Below are positions 63,365-64,000 of a stretch of DNA of 64,000 nt, piece by piece. Positions within the stretch are counted from its first letter, which is position 1. Every line of letters starts with the position of its first letter. Under the pieces are notes generated by a model. The model saw only the letters and a program-made list of their open reading frames with translations, searched no databases and was not told the origin of the DNA. Origin of the DNA: Clostridia bacterium (lineage in GTDB: Bacteria > Bacillota > Clostridia > Oscillospirales > CAG-272); contig JAFVXH010000009.1 of the NCBI GenBank assembly GCA_017501225.1, forward strand, positions 1 to 64,000. The letters run 5' to 3'. A program made the position numbers and the translations under genes.

Positions 63365-64000
63365 ATGGCAGATAAAGTATTGATGAAGGGCAATGAGGCG
63401 ATCGCGGAGGCTGCGATCTTAGCAGGCTGCCGTCACTATTTCGGCTATCCTATCACGCCCCAGACCGAGATTGCCGCTTATATGGCAAAAAGAATGCCCA
63501 AGATCGGCGGAACCTTCCTGCAGGCAGAGAGTGAGATCGCCGCGATCAATATGGTATACGGCGTCGCAGCCGCGGGATACCGCGTGATGACCTCCTCCTC
63601 CAGCCCCGGAGTGGCGCTCAAGAGCGAGGGACTTTCTTACATTGCGGGCGCGGATCTTCCGTCGCTCGTCGTCAACGTTCAGCGCGGAGGCCCCGGCCTT
63701 GGCGGCATTCAGCCCAGCCAGTCGGATTATTTCATGGCAACGCGCGCAGGAGGTCACGGTGACTTCCGCATGATCGTTCTGGCTCCCGCATCGGTTCAGG
63801 AAATGGCGGAATTGACCGTGAAGGGCTTCTCGCTTGCCGATCAGTACCGCATGACCGCGATGATCCTGGCGGACGGTACCATGGGACAGATGATGGAGCC
63901 CGTAGCTCTCGATTCGCTCCCCGTATCCCCCATGCCCGAAAAGCCTTGGGCGACCACGGGTACGAAAATGCAAAGACCGCATAACATCGTCAACTCCCTC
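63365..64000 (+). CDS. vorB: 2-oxoacid:ferredoxin oxidoreductase alpha subunit (VorB-like), partial
   Basis: The first 212 codons; the gene runs off the window. MKGNEAIAEAAILAGCRHYFGYPITPQTEIA is represented by its start MKGNEAIAEAA and the FGYPITPQ motif, with AESEIAAINMVYG and GGPGLGGIQPSQSDY, typical of the VorB/KorA group that acts on branched-chain or 2-oxoglutarate-type substrates. The TPP-binding and gamma subunits should follow outside the window. The reaction is reversible: oxidative decarboxylation, or reductive carboxylation of an acyl-CoA. Confidence 0.9.
   Translation, partial: MADKVLMKGNEAIAEAAILAGCRHYFGYPITPQTEIAAYMAKRMPKIGGTFLQAESEIAAINMVYGVAAAGYRVMTSSSSPGVALKSEGLSYIAGADLPSLVVNVQRGGPGLGGIQPSQSDYFMATRAGGHGDFRMIVLAPASVQEMAELTVKGFSLADQYRMTAMILADGTMGQMMEPVALDSLPVSPMPEKPWATTGTKMQRPHNIVNSL

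Overview
The window reads as chromosomal DNA of a spore-forming Clostridia-class Firmicute of moderate to high G+C, probably an uncultured gut lineage. The evidence is direct: a clear Spo0A, a SipL-like spore-coat protein, GerW/YtfJ, a perfect CIRCE/HrcA heat-shock operon, the Bacillus-type order yybS-gdpP-rplI-dnaB, a T-box leader, a CsoR box, BspA-type surface repeats, and -35/-10 promoters with 16-17 bp spacers throughout. No phage, insertion sequence, CRISPR array or rRNA is visible.

Layout. 1-0.7 kb: an intact tRNA-Pro preceded by three broken tRNA 5' halves behind one promoter. 0.8-9.8 kb: tyrS, a CsoR-controlled copper ATPase carrying a fused CopZ-like tail, a small membrane protein, an exonuclease, a glycosyltransferase, a sugar isomerase-like enzyme, RNase HI and a stand-alone E2-like acyltransferase. 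10-18.8 kb: yybS-gdpP-rplI-dnaB-tilS-ftsH. 19-22.6 kb: four carboxyltransferase/biotin genes resembling a transcarboxylase or decarboxylase lacking its beta subunit. 22.7-29.2 kb: the SipL-like gene, two surface-protein genes behind paralogous structured leaders, and spo0A. 29.3-38.9 kb: a ten-gene minus-strand block (lon, engB, M50 protease, scpA, scpB, ytfI, ytfJ, dacF, rRNA pseudouridine synthase, GNAT-like). 39-44 kb: uvrBA. 44.2-52.7 kb: a TetR repressor divergent from a full shikimate operon (chorismate mutase, aroB, aroC, aroE-aroK fusion, aroQ, aroA, DAHP synthase) followed by metY. 52.8-59.8 kb: metA, then hrcA-grpE-dnaK-dnaJ-prmA. 59.8-64 kb: a T-box leader, an HTH-cupin-acyl-CoA synthetase fusion, a P-loop ATPase, a ferredoxin and the start of vorB.

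The most novel-looking signal is the pair of about 260-nt leaders at 26385-26645 and 27758-28019. They share promoter, intrinsic terminator and an 11-nt segment able to pair with either of two partners. Their variable stems differ in sequence but keep pairing, as expected of an attenuator or riboswitch-like RNA. Next come the T-box (candidate specifier GUA, Val) on a 2-oxoacid:ferredoxin oxidoreductase operon, which suggests valine synthesis by reductive carboxylation; matched palindromes implying that TetR controls the whole shikimate pathway; and the CopA-CopZ fusion with an internal ribosome binding site.
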